Positions 23,826 through 34,240 of a stretch of 64,000 nt of DNA are shown piece after piece (position 1 is the first letter of the stretch; each line of letters starts with the position of its first letter). The notes under the pieces are model-generated. The model was not told where the DNA came from and did no database searches. It worked only from the letters and a program-made list of their open reading frames with translations. Origin of the DNA: Armillaria gallica (lineage: Eukaryota > Basidiomycota > Agaricomycetes > Agaricales > Physalacriaceae); the NCBI GenBank assembly GCA_037576215.1, contig JBANDB010000001.1, positions 7,998,001-8,062,000 on the forward strand, written 5' to 3'. Position numbers and translations under genes: made by a program.

Positions 23826-25180
23826 TTGCTCGAAGGACACGCTTTGGAGCAGAGAATGAGCTGGGGAGGTTTGAAGTAGATAACAGGTGGAAAGCAAGAC
23901 TTTATAGGTACATGTACCAGAGGATGCTGTAATGCAATAGCAATCTCTTCGTGGCGGTCCAAGTCTTTGTTTTCTCAAGGGGATATAATGCAATTATCCA
24001 CAGTCGTACAAGGCCTTCGGGAGATGTTGCCAAGAAATATGATAAGCAGACATGCTCAATGGAAGGAATAGCATTAGTTCGATCTATGCTTCCCGTACGA
24101 TGAGGCGCTCTCACCTGGACTGTTGCGAATTTGGTGTAGAGTGAGCTCCCGCTGAGATGCTGTACATCTGATAGTTGGTAAGGTGGAAGTCGTCAAGGGT
24201 GCTGATACTGCAGGTGTTTTTAAGCGCGCTAGAAAATATTCGAGTCAAAGCAACAAACCGGAAATGAAGGAGTTGCAGGGCACTGAATACCGAGGAGGTG
24301 CTTCAAACAAGTATTTGGGACTGGAAGGTTTCACGGTGCTTATCGACGGGGAACGAGAAAGTGAGGATCCTGAGTTCTTAGATGATATTCATGATCTTAG
24401 ATGTCAGTGGGAGCGCCTATCATTTAGCTTTACGTGATATGTCCGGTAACATTATTTACTATTAGAAGTTCAGGGGGTATAATGTGCGGGTCTGAGAAAC
24501 AGGCAGACTGGGTGACAGGATGCTTATCATTAACTGGAGACATCAAGAGAAATATGTACAGAGAAGACAAGAGATGTGAGTCAGGACTCAGCTTGAAAGG
24601 CTAGCATAATTAGCCCAATTTCAATAACAGCACTGTACGCTGCATGGTCGGATTCGCAAAGGTTGCGTCCGGCGTGCCTGAAGGTACCATGCCGTGTAAT
24701 GATGAGATGAGATTTGCTGATGGCTGCGGCCCTTACAATCGTGGCTGTAAATGTAATAGCCGTGCCTGGGCAGGTACGGTCTATCATTGTGTCAGGCAGC
24801 GAAATGACCCATGTTCCCCCATGAAACCTCCTACTAAAATGGCAAAGATTTCTGGGCATGTTTTTGTGGGAGCTTCCCGGGATGTTGGCATGTACGGTGT
24901 GCTTTGCACTATGCACTGAGGACCGTATTCACAAGGAGGCGCACTGGTTATAGTGACGTATCCTTCCTAGTAATGCCTCTTGGTGTGGTCTGATTGGCCA
25001 GAATCTTTTATGTACCGAAGTTGGGTGACGACTATTTCAGGGCGTTAAAATAGGATCAAAATTCCAGATGCTGGATTGTGCCTCAGTGAAGATCCATGAA
25101 GTTCCCTAATAAAGCAATATTGAAGGATTTTGCCTCGCCAAGGGTTGCAAAAACCTATAAAATCATATCAGGTTAAATTA
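23826..25180. other. No supported gene
   Basis: Frames at 24,183-24,437 (plus), 24,644-24,919 (plus) and 24,581-24,916 (minus) are not recognised. A short stretch near 24,440-24,530 resembles 58,950-59,020 (TATTAGAAGTTCAGGG, TCTGAGAAACA), another sign of dispersed repeats. Confidence 0.35.
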
Positions 25181-25189
25181 AGGCCTGCT

Positions 25190-25500
25190 CGAGGCGACCA
25201 ACCGACCCGCGTGGGAATAATGTACCGAGAATAGCTGCTGAGTCCTCTGATCCTGCCTTGCGGACTTTACTGCCACCGGTAATCTCTCAATCCCCGGACC
25301 CGAAGCTCCCCCATCGTGCATCTGACTTACCCCAGTCTGCCACAGACTAAGGCATAGCACGGATGGATCCGGATCCGTCCTGCGGATATCAGTGTACCTG
25401 TTAGGTGATATCCGCATCTGCAGGTGTGGCTGTGCACAGATATCCGCATCCGTGGCATCCGCACCGCGGATATCTGTCTGTTTTAGCCAAAAACTCGATT
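25190..25500 (+). repeat. GATATCCGC-motif repeat, CpG-rich copy
   Basis: The sequence carries GGATATC/GATATCCGCATC/CGCGGATATC units several times and AAGGCATAGCACGGATG. A diverged copy in inverted orientation lies at 36,050-36,240, where the CG dinucleotides have become TG or CA. The repeat is non-coding and lies just outside the right-hand end of repeat-free sequence before retroelement copy 1. Confidence 0.6.
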
Positions 25501-25667
25501 TTCACATATCTTGATCACCATTGACCCGTTGCTTCTAAGATTTTAAACATAAATTCTACACTATAAGGTGTATCTGAACACTGCATTCGATCACTCGAGA
25601 GTGCCCAAACTGCAAGACATACAAATCGGGCAAAAATGCGGTATTTATTCCATTTATGTTTAGGCAC

Positions 25668-26068
25668 TATTAGACCTGAATTCCTATCAAGGACAAACAC
25701 CGGCTGTCTCACGTTCGGGCAGTCACCGATGTTTCCTAAGTAATAGGCGTTCCGGCTAAATCTCAGTTCTTAGCGAAGAATTAAGCGATAGATTCAGTAT
25801 GGATTAAAGTTAGTTCGAGGCTGGCGTACATGAAGTGGGAACTACTACTTAAATACGAAAGGCCAAGGTCCAAACATAAGTCGCTCATGACTGGTCGATA
25901 ACGAAGTACAAGGACTTGGAGCCGTAGCACGCAATAGTGAAGCGAGAGCGTGAGAGGTCGAGAGATAACATGGGAGCGTTGCAGAGTTACCCCTATGAGT
26001 GATGGCCCGGATCGGTCCGGTGTGAGAGATAAGATAAGATAAAGGAAAAAAGTGAATAAATCATAACA
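25668..26068 (-). repeat. 3' LTR of copy 1
   Basis: On the element's strand it starts TGTTATGATTTATTC and ends GGTCTAATA. The end is TA, not the usual CA; both LTRs share this. It differs from the 5' LTR at 25,711, 25,727, 25,924, 26,003 and 26,009. All five are transitions, and each lies in a site that is CpG in one LTR and TpG or CpA in the other. A TATTTAAG box lies at 25,848-25,855 (minus). Confidence 0.95.
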
Positions 26069-26080
26069 TTACCCCCTCAT
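26069..26080 (-). promoter_or_regulatory. Polypurine tract of copy 1
   Basis: Immediately before the 3' LTR the minus strand reads ATGAGGGGGTAA, followed by the LTR start TGTTATG. Copy 2 has ACAAGGGGGTAA in the same place. This is the expected primer site for plus-strand DNA synthesis. Confidence 0.85.
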
Positions 26081-26103
26081 TAAGGCAGGCATCCCGACTG
26101 CCG

Positions 26104-29100
26104 TTAAGGTATGCCTCCCGGTTCGAAGGGTGGTTTCGTCTCCGTTGATGGGTCGTCGTTTCCCCCAAATATGTCCCATAGTTCGTATAGGTCTTCCCAA
26201 CTCCTTAGCTTCCTCCCGGTCCTTGGGTCGATATGGTACTCCCAATCTTCCTTTTCGTGGATGACTTGATCTACGTGTTCAGCGAGGTATTCCTCAATAA
26301 GCTCGTCTGCATCCATGTCGCTCTCCCGCACCCAGCTGTTTGACTCTGGTCCGTACCCTTTCCATTTGACGAAGTAGTCAGTCGTTCTCCTGGATGGTTC
26401 GCCTCGTCTCCCCCGGACGTTCCACTGTCTGCTGTTCAGTACTTTCTCAACTTCGTAGTGTTCCTCGTTGTCGATCAAGTCTGGCGGTGGCGGTGGTGGT
26501 TGTTCTTGATTGGGGAATGCTGGCGGGGTATATGGGGTGAGCAACGTTTCGTTGAAGGTGGGATGGATTCTCCATGTGGTGGGTAGTTTAAGCGTATATG
26601 CTGACGTCCCCTTTTTGTCTGTGATCTCAAAGGGGCCCGTCCGCTTATCGTCGAGCTTTTTCTTTGGGCAAGGGAGATGAAGATTGGTCGTGTCGAGCCA
26701 GACTTTGTCGCCTATTTGGTGGTTAATGGCAGGGCATTTGGTCTTGTCGTACTGCCTTTTCATCTGTGCTGCCGCCTTTTCGAGCGATGCTTTGGCTGAT
26801 GCGTGGACCTCTTGCATTTTGGACACGAAGGTGTTTGATGCCGGCGTTCAGAAAGGTGTGGTGGGTGCAGATCCTGGTAGTACTGCGGGGTTGTGGCCAT
26901 AGTTGACTTCGAAGGGGCTCTTGCTGGTGGAGGAATGAATGCGGTTGTTATGGGCAAAGGCGGCAAGGGAAAGCCACTCTGCCCAGTCAGTTTGGAGGTG
27001 ATTGACGAACATCCGGAGGTACTTCTCGATTTCTTGGTTGACCCTTTCGGTTTGCCCGTCTGTTTGAGGGTGGTAAGCTGTCGAGGCATTGCTTTTGATC
27101 TGGAGGAGATCATAGAGGTCTTTCATGAATTTGGATATGAAGACAGTGCCCCTGTCTGAAATGACGACTTGAGGCATGCCGTGTTTGGCGTAGACTTCGT
27201 CGCGTAGTATCCTTGCCTATCCTTCTGAGGATAGCTCTGTGGAGCATGCAACAGGAATGATTTCCTTTGAGAAACGGTCGACGATCACAAGGATAGCGTC
27301 GTGCCCATTGCTCGTTGGTAGCCCCGTTACCATGTCTACTGAGATGTGAGTCCATGGTTGTGAAGGTATTTCATTTGGGTGTAGGGGTGCTGCTTTGGCT
27401 TGGGTGCTGCTCTTTGTTCGCTGACAGGTCTCGCATGCCTTCACATAGGCTTCGACCTCCTTCTTCATCTTTGGCCACCAGAACTCTCGTAGTACGAGTT
27501 CTTTGGTCTTTTCGATGCCTGGGTGTCCGGCGGTGATATGGTCATGAGAACGGGCGATGATCTCTCCTCGAAGTGCGTGGTCTCTGGGGACGTAGATCCT
27601 GCCATCGTACCAGACGAGCCCATCTTCCATCTTCATTCCGCGGTCGTGGTTGACAGATCCGGCGACGGCTTTGTCCCACAGATGAGTTTTCCTGGTGGCG
27701 GTTTGTATGTCTCGATGGGTTTCCCCGATCGTCGGCATAATCATGGCCCGGAAGTGTTCGGGGGCCAGGACTACAACCTGGTCGTTGTCGTCCTGCCCTT
27801 GGTCATGATCTGCTCGCCGTGAGAGGAGGTCGGCCTTTTTGTTTGCAGCGCCGGCCTTGTGATGAAGGGTGAAGTGGTATTCTGCCAGCTCGGTGATCCA
27901 TCTGGCTTGGCGTCGGTTTACTTTCTGTGGTTTTCGGAAATATTGGAGGTTCTGATGGTCTGTCCAGATCTCGAAGTCTTGGTATGCGCCCATAAGGTAA
28001 TGCCTCCACTCCTCAAGAGCTAGCATGATGGCCAGGAGTTCCTTGTCGTAGATCTCGTAGTTACGTTCAGTAACTGACAGGGATTTAGACAGGAAGGATA
28101 CTGGTCTCCATTTGCCATCCTGCTCCTGGGAGAGAACCGCGCCTATGGCTCCCTCGCTAGCATCTGCTTCTACTCTGAACTTTCCCTCGTTCGTCGGTAC
28201 GGCCAGTATGACGTCTTCGGCTAGCTGTTTCTTCAGCTGTTCGAACGCCTCCTGCTGGTCCTTGCCCCATTTCCACGCGTCGTTGCCGGTTAACTGAGTC
28301 ATGGGCTTTACAATTTTGCTATAGTTCTTGATGAAGTGCCGGTAAAAGTTAGTGAATCCTAGGAACGATTGAAGTTCCTTCTTTTTGGTCGGTACCGGCC
28401 AGTCGAGAATGCCTTTGATCTTGACCGGGTCCATACGGATGCTTCCTTCGCTAATGATGACACCTAGATACTCCGTTTCCAGGACTTCAAACTCGCATTT
28501 CTCGGCTTTGAGGAACAATTTGTTTTTTCGCAGAGTTGCCAATACCTTTCGTGTAATTTGATGGTGTTCCTCTTTTGTTTTGGACATGATGAGGATATCA
28601 TCGAGGTAGATGGTGACTTTGCCAGAGGCGATAAGGTCTTTGAAAATATCGTTCATCATCCATTGAAAGGTGGCGGGTGAATTGGTAAGCCCGAAGAACA
28701 TAACCGTTGGCTCGTACAGGCCACGATTAGTTCTGAAGGCCGCCTTCCACTCATCACCCGTCTTTATGCGAACGTTATTGTATCCCCATCGGACATCCAG
28801 CTTGGAGAAGTATTTGGCACCGCGTAACTTGTCCATGAGTTCCGAGATTAAGGGGAGTGGGTATCGATTTTTAATGGTCATCTCGTTCAGCTTTCGATAA
28901 TCTTGGACAGGTTGCAACTTCCCGTCTTTCTTCTTGACAAAGAAGAATGGTGATGCCATGGGTGATTTAGATGGCCGTATCCTCCCGCTGGATAAGTTCT
29001 CGTCCAGAAACTTGTCTAGCTCCTCCTGCTCCGATCAATTTAGGGGATAGACCTTGCAGTCGAGGTTAGCGTTGGCATTGGGGATAAGCTCGATGGCATG

Positions 29101-30950
29101 GTCCCAGGGCTTTGGTTCTGGCAGTTCGTCAAAGTTTTCCTTGTCGAATAAATCTTTGAAGTCCCTGCACCACTCAGGCACCATTTCCTCAAAGGTCTTT
29201 GCCCTCTTTTCAGCGTTGGCTTGGGCTGCCAGATCATTGGCTACATGCCGCATGGCCCTGACGCGAATGGCTTCTTCAAAGCTTATTGCGAGGATAGTGT
29301 CGCCCTCCTCAAGTTCCTCGTCCCACTTATTGTATGGATCCGCGTCTGGTAATGGGATCGGGATATGACGGCAGTGGCACCGGGCAAAGGTCATCTTCCC
29401 GGTTTGCCAGTTGATCAACGGGTTGTGCTTTGCCAGCCAATCGTGCCCGAGGAAGACGTCGCGGTCTTGCAAGTCGGTGACGGCTAAATCAATGCTCTCG
29501 GCGTGATCCCCGATAGTGATGCGGAGTTCTGCATAGGCGGTGATCTGTCCGGCGCTATTCTTTGACCCGTCCGCATTATAGACTGTGATAGGCGCCGCGG
29601 TCGCTCGCGTGGGGAGATTATGGGTCCTTACGAAGGCTCGGCTGATGGCACTGCTGGTACAGCCGCTGTCAACTAAAGCCGAGGACGTAATGGAGCGGTT
29701 AGTTCCGGGTACCCCGATTTGGATATCGGTGGTCAGAGCCTTGTCTCCTCCGCTTAATCGGCAAACATATCGTCGGGGTTGTTGGAGCTCATACATTATA
29801 TCCAAGGCGTTGATCTTGGTTCGCAACCCTTCGAGCATCTCGTCGACTACTTCCTCGACCCGGGTTTTATGAATCCAGTTCTTTAGAATGGCCCTGGCTT
29901 CTGACTCGGTTTTCGCGTTTTTAATCCCGCGTAACGTCCATTCAGCTTCGAAAGGTTTGAGCCAACGGTGTGGGACCTTCTCAGTCTTCGCACTAGAGCC
30001 CGAGGGCTCCGCTACCGTCGACTGGGTCACCTCAGGGGCTACAGGGGGTTTCAGGTTAGCTTCTTGGCTACGTCGGAAACTCGTGTCATCCTCGTCATCT
30101 GGGATCTCTTCCATTTGTACCTTAGGCCCCCTTTTTACTGCCTGGGCGCTAGCAGCTTCCGCTCCTTCGGCTGCCTTGGTCGGGGCTGTTGCGCATCCAA
30201 CAGTTCTTGCTACTCGCTGGTCTTCGTCAGGATCGCCTAGTGGGTTTTCGGAGCGCCGCAAGCCCGGCTGGACACCAGAGCCACCACTTGCACGGACAGC
30301 AGACTCGACCTGTGCCGAATAAACGGACTTACTGGCCCGGTCGGTTTCTGGTGGACTTAGCGGGTCGTTCGGCTCCCGCCTAGGGCCTCTGCCGACCTGG
30401 TGCCAGCCTTCGTTTTGATGCTGGCTCGTGCACCCGGGACTCTTGCAAAGCCGCTGATCGTCAGACCGCGCTATCAGTCCGCTGCGCATGGCGTTCGGAG
30501 AGTCCTCCTCCTTCAACCCAGTGACGGATGTCACTTTTGCTTGTGCTGGGGTCATAGGCGGCACTGTCAACCGCTTGAGTGTTTCTGGCTCTTCGTCTGC
30601 AGTATTCCCCTTGCCAGGGGCCGCTTCTCCAAGGGGGGCGCTAGGCGCTTGTTCCCTTGCCCCATCCAGTCGCGTATTAGGCGCTGTTATGATGGGTGAC
30701 ACTATGGTGGGTGCCTTTTCGTCCGATGCTTTCGCTTGCAGTGAGTTACTTGCTGGACGTTTAGTTGGTGAGTTGCTCCCGACATCCTGTGTTGATTCTT
30801 TCTTAGTCTCGGTCCTGGTAGTGAAGTCGCGAAATGGTATATTTGAATGCGTGGGTTTTACTACAGAAGTACAATGAGCCTTACTAGCAGGCGACAAGGG
30901 TGTACCGGGTGAAACTAAGTCCTTCGCCGAGTCAGTCGAATCATTTACTG
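26104..30950 (-). pseudogene. pol of copy 1: protease-RT-RNase H-integrase-chromodomain, three stops
   Basis: One frame runs from the end of gag (about 30,949) to TAA at 26,104, broken only by TGA at 29,035-29,037, TAG at 27,217-27,219 and TGA at 26,848-26,850. Order: a long basic, proline- and serine-rich leader; aspartic protease with DSG (about 29,670); RT with YLDD (about 28,600) and FFGLTNSPATFQ; RNase H with EADASEG and TDHQN; the integrase zinc finger (H...GHPG...CETCQ); the catalytic core with VDMV, ISDRGT and TDGQTERVNQE; and the chromodomain (about 26,287-26,466, HYEVEKVL...YFVKWKGYGPESNSW). At 26,849 the other copy has CGA for TGA, and at 27,218 TGG for TAG. The frame has no indels. 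Translation probably requires -1 frameshifting from gag. Confidence 0.9.
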
Positions 30951-32522
30951 CTCGGCGCCGTCTTTTACCTCCTCAATTCCTGATTCTGTCTTTGATGCTA
31001 CGTTGTCCCAATAGTAGGCGCATTGTTGGAGCGCCTCTTCCTTCGTCTTGGGTCGTTTAGGGCAGTCCCGTTTGAAATGTCCGAGTTGGCTGCACCCAAA
31101 GCACTTGGTCTTGGCGTGCACTGCGTCGATGTCCATGGGCTTTCCTTGCCCTCCGTAAGTCGTGCCAGTTCCCGTTACCTTTTCCGGGACACTGCTCTGC
31201 TGCTGTTGGTTCCCCTTTGTCGTCGGGGTTGTTGTCGCCTTAACCTGCTGCTTCCATTCTGTTACTTTTCCCCCCCGCTGTTCTGCCTTTCGCGTTCTCC
31301 AGTTATGGTCAATGCGAAGTATCCGTCGCTTCCACTCATGGTAACTCCCCGGGACGTCTGCGTCTGAGGCGTAGATGATGTCTTTTGCTGACAACCGGCA
31401 TGCCTTTTTTACCTGGGCGACCATCATCATGTCGATGCCTAGGACACCTGCCTCGAAGGCTAGTGACTCGAACTGCTGGAAGAACAAGTCTCCGTCAGGG
31501 AAGTGGCTCTGTCGTAGCGCTTCCCATTGGGCGAACTTGATCTCCGCATTTGCGTCCTTCCAGAACCTCCGTCGAACCTCGTTGACGAACTCTTCGTAGG
31601 GTGGGTAGAGCTGGAAGCCATGGTCGTCTCTCCCTAGTTCTCGCGCACACAACTCCCACCATACCTGTGCGTCCTTCCCGAATTGTGACACACAAAAGAT
31701 AACCTTGTGGGGGTGATGATAGAAGTGCTTGTTGAAAACTGAGAAGTACATGTCGCACTGGGAGAAGAACCGGGTGATATCGTTGGAGTCTCCGTTGAAG
31801 TTCTCGGGGATCTTGACCATCTCTGGTCTCAGATTAGCCCATGGCCCTAGGTTGGCCGGGTTGAGAACCCATGGGGCCGGGGGATCAGGTGGTCCTGGTG
31901 GGGGTGGGTATCGAGGTGGTGCCCACCTTCGAGGAGCGGCAGGCGGCTGTGGCGGCCCGGTCGGCAGTGGTCCCGATGGTGGCTGTGGCTTGGCAGGGGG
32001 TTGTGTCAGTACCTGAGGCGCATTTGATGGTCCTGCTCCGTCGCCTGTAATTGCAGCTGCGAAGAGTCGAGACGTCTTCTGCGTATCGGGGGGCCCGTAT
32101 CCACAGGGGTACGCATAGCTCGCGTGCCTGGGAGCATAGCCTGGCTCCCACCTCGGGTAGCTAGGCACGGCAACCCGTGGCGGCGGTACCGGTGGCTCAT
32201 CGTCCATTGGTTCTGGCGTGTATGTGATCGGGGGTAAGTCAATCTGGGGTCATTGGTACCTGGTGGGTACCTCAGCTCTGCGGCTGGGATGAATCATGTT
32301 ATAGGCGGTGCATGTGAAATGGGCGGCTTCCTCTTTCAATATATATTCATATCCATAATAGGCATAGTCCCTTCCAGCTGGCGTCAGGGCCCAGTCCTGA
32401 TCTGCTAGTAGTTCCTGTCTGAAGTGCTCAAAGAGCTCCTCCAGGGTTGCGGCGAGGAGGACGGCGGGGACCTGGACCAGCTTGCCTGTCGATAGGAGGT
32501 ACAGCGCCCGGGCGATGGTTAT
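30945..32522 (-). pseudogene. gag of copy 1, with zinc knuckle and one stop
   Basis: The conserved gag frame begins around 32,522, where copy 2 has an ATG and this copy has ATA. It runs 90 codons to a TGA (32,250-32,252), then continues in the same frame to TAA at 30,945. Copy 2 has AAA at the TGA position. The first ATG after the stop is at 32,207. The body has a proline-rich N-terminal half, a capsid-like region (FNGDSNDITRFFSQC, HKVIFCVSQFGKDAQVWWEL) and a CX2CX4HX4C knuckle (CFGCSQLGHFKRDC, residues 369-382 of the 420-codon part). Gag packages the element RNA. pol overlaps its end in the -1 frame. Confidence 0.85.
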
Positions 32523-33660
32523 CGGGGTGGTCGGCTGGGGGAGTGTTCGGGACCTCGAGGGTTGGAACGGGGCTTGGGGAAGGGCTTCTCCTGTTGACGA
32601 CCCCATTGACATACTCCTCGTGGGGGAGTACCTCGGTTCTGGAGCTATGGGCGGAGTGGTATACCGTCTCTCCTCTGTCGTCGATGTTCGGCTCATCCCT
32701 CGCTTCGAACCTTCCTGCCTCCTCATCGATCCTTCTGAACTCTGCGATTCGCTCCGCCTCTCGCCTTTGATCCTCTTGTCCGAACCAGTTGAGCCCCTGC
32801 TCGTCGACCTCATAGCGCGGGTCGAGCCCTTGCGTGACATTGATTGCTGATCTTGGGGGTTCCCTTCTTCGCCTTGGAACGAGGAGCCTGTTTGAGGTCT
32901 CTGGAGCTCCTCCCCGCGGGGGGAACTCGGGCGTCGAAGGCTGTCTGCTGACGGCCGGGGGTGTCGGAGATCGTGTGGTGACTTGTACTGGGGTGTCCCA
33001 GTAATGGGGAACGGCGTAGGGATTTGGGTGGTAGGGGAAAAAGGCGGAAACGGGGAGGTTGAGGTTGTCCCAGACGAGGTCGAGCTCGGAAGTGGAACTG
33101 ACTCGGATTTCATGGGGGTCAGGGGTTGGCGCGGGTACCCCGCTACCCCCAGGACGACTGCTGGTAGGTTGCTCGGTGGCAGGGGATGCTCCTGCGCCTG
33201 TTCGCCCCATGCCGAGTCGGAGAAGGTACCTTGCCAGGTCTGCGGCTGTGGCATCATTTCGTGTTGCTGGATGGGGGGTAACGCCGGCGGACTGGTGAGG
33301 AGAGGGCGGGTTGGTAGAAAGCTCGATAACGGGGAGCCTTGCTCCGGAAGCACCTCCATCGCTTCCTTCCTGAACGCCGATTTCCACCTCCCTAGGAACG
33401 TCTTCTTCTCTGTTGTCGACGCTAGAGTGCTTGTCGATTGCTGGGGCTCGTTGCGGTACGGGTGGGTAGAAGTGTGCCGTCGGTGGCTCCTGTGGGAGGA
33501 CATAGTTGAACGGTGGTGGGGGGTATTGGATTCTCCTGTTGTGTCTGCGACGAGTCGTCCTTTGGTAATGAATAATAGCCAGAATAAGTGTTGCTGCGAA
33601 AAAGGCTAGTCCGACACCGAGGTATACTGCGGATAAGAGAATCTCGAGTGTCGTCAACAT
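32428..33660 (-). CDS. ORF1 of copy 1: membrane-anchored proline-rich protein
   Basis: This is the first long frame after the 5' LTR, about 410 codons from ATG at 33,660 and uninterrupted to TGA at 32,428. The N-terminus holds a hydrophobic helix (roughly residues 3-31, ending LILAIIHY) followed by a basic stretch (RTTRRRHNRR) and PPPP, then a long disordered proline/serine/arginine-rich region. Near the middle it has LDLVWDNLNLP and further on TEVLPHEEYVNGV; the matching copy 2 frame has LDFWDNLIIP and TELLPGAEYINGI. Conservation in a diverged element shows selection on this frame. Standard Ty3/Gypsy elements have no such ORF before gag. Its end overlaps the gag frame by about 95 nt. Function unknown; a membrane-tethering or assembly role is possible but speculative. 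Confidence 0.75.
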   Translation of the reverse strand: MLTTLEILLSAVYLGVGLAFFAATLILAIIHYQRTTRRRHNRRIQYPPPPFNYVLPQEPPTAHFYPPVPQRAPAIDKHSSVDNREEDVPREVEIGVQEGSDGGASGARLPVIELSTNPPSPHQSAGVTPHPATRNDATAADLARYLLRLGMGRTGAGASPATEQPTSSRPGGSGVPAPTPDPHEIRVSSTSELDLVWDNLNLPVSAFFPYHPNPYAVPHYWDTPVQVTTRSPTPPAVSRQPSTPEFPPRGGAPETSNRLLVPRRRREPPRSAINVTQGLDPRYEVDEQGLNWFGQEDQRREAERIAEFRRIDEEAGRFEARDEPNIDDRGETVYHSAHSSRTEVLPHEEYVNGVVNRRSPSPSPVPTLEVPNTPPADHPDNHRPGAVPPIDRQAGPGPRRPPRRNPGGAL

Positions 33661-33690
33661 CTGTAGGCTCCGGTCAAGGAGCAAGGATGA

Positions 33691-33703
33691 AGCCTCGAAC
33701 TAA
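33691..33703 (-). promoter_or_regulatory. Putative self-priming primer-binding site, copy 1
   Basis: On the element's strand the site reads TTAGTTCGAGGCT, one base after the 5' LTR. It is exactly complementary to AGCCTCGAACTAA inside the LTR (33,847-33,859), which lies 33 nt after the start of the TATTTAAG box and so at the expected 5' end of the transcript. No TGG-type tRNA 3'-end match is present. Confidence 0.75.
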
Positions 33704-33704
33704 T

Positions 33705-34105
33705 TATTAGACCTGAATTCCTATCAAGGACAAACACCGGCTGTCTCGCGTTCGGGCAGTCACTGATGTTTCCTAAGTAATAGGCGTTCCGGCTAAATCT
33801 CAGTTCTTAGCGAAGAATTAAGCGATAGATTCAGTATGGATTAAAGTTAGTTCGAGGCTGGCGTACATGAAGTGGGAACTACTACTTAAATACGAAAGGC
33901 CAAGGTCCAAACATAAGTCGCTCATGACTGGTCGATAACGAAGTACAAGGACTTGGAGCCATAGCACGCAATAGTGAAGCGAGAGCGTGAGAGGTCGAGA
34001 GATAACATGGGAGCGTTGCAGAGTTACCCCTATGAGTGACGGCCCAGATCGGTCCGGTGTGAGAGATAAGATAAGATAAAGGAAAAAAGTGAATAAATCA
34101 TAACA
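33705..34105 (-). repeat. 5' LTR of copy 1
   Basis: This is the 401-bp partner of 25,668-26,068. It contains the TATTTAAG promoter box (33,885-33,892 on the minus strand), the self-priming complement (33,847-33,859) and TTATCTTATCTTATC near its start (GATA-type repeats). It drives transcription towards lower coordinates. Confidence 0.95.
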
Positions 34106-34240
34106 GGCACACAGCTTCAAGGCCAGCTTAAACTGCCAGGCAAGGTTATAGATATATTTGTAAGCATTCAAAACAGTCTCAGAAATAATTTTGGCTGCAT
34201 CCATCAACAAATAAGAGCCAGAAAGAGGAATACAACTTGT

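Larger units (their letters stand above)
25668..34105 (-). mobile_element. Ty3/Gypsy chromovirus, copy 1 (complete, with TSD)
   Basis: The 8438-bp element is bounded by 401-bp LTRs and flanked by a perfect 5-bp target duplication, GGCAC (25,663-25,667 and 34,106-34,110). In its own direction (minus strand) the order is 5' LTR, self-priming site, ORF1 with a membrane anchor, gag with a zinc knuckle, then pol as protease, reverse transcriptase, RNase H, integrase and chromodomain, then polypurine tract and 3' LTR. The chromodomain makes it a chromovirus. The two LTRs differ at five positions of 401, so insertion is fairly recent, yet gag has one premature stop and pol three. It is not autonomous as sequenced. 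Confidence 0.95.

Noticed and set aside
32523..33503. The first 327 codons of a 417-codon minus-strand frame overlapping ORF1
   Set aside because: Only its last 90 codons (32,250-32,522) match the gag frame of copy 2. The earlier part overlaps ORF1, whose own frame is the one conserved in copy 2.
29888..33609. Long plus-strand frames at 29,888-30,322, 30,488-30,877, 32,447-32,850 and 32,983-33,609
   Set aside because: They are antisense to gag, pol and ORF1 of Gypsy copy 1 and mirror its GC-rich proline/serine codons; no domain of their own.
33660..33704. tRNA-type primer-binding site in Gypsy copy 1
   Set aside because: No TGG followed by a tRNA 3'-end complement is seen; the self-complementary 13 nt explains the site better.
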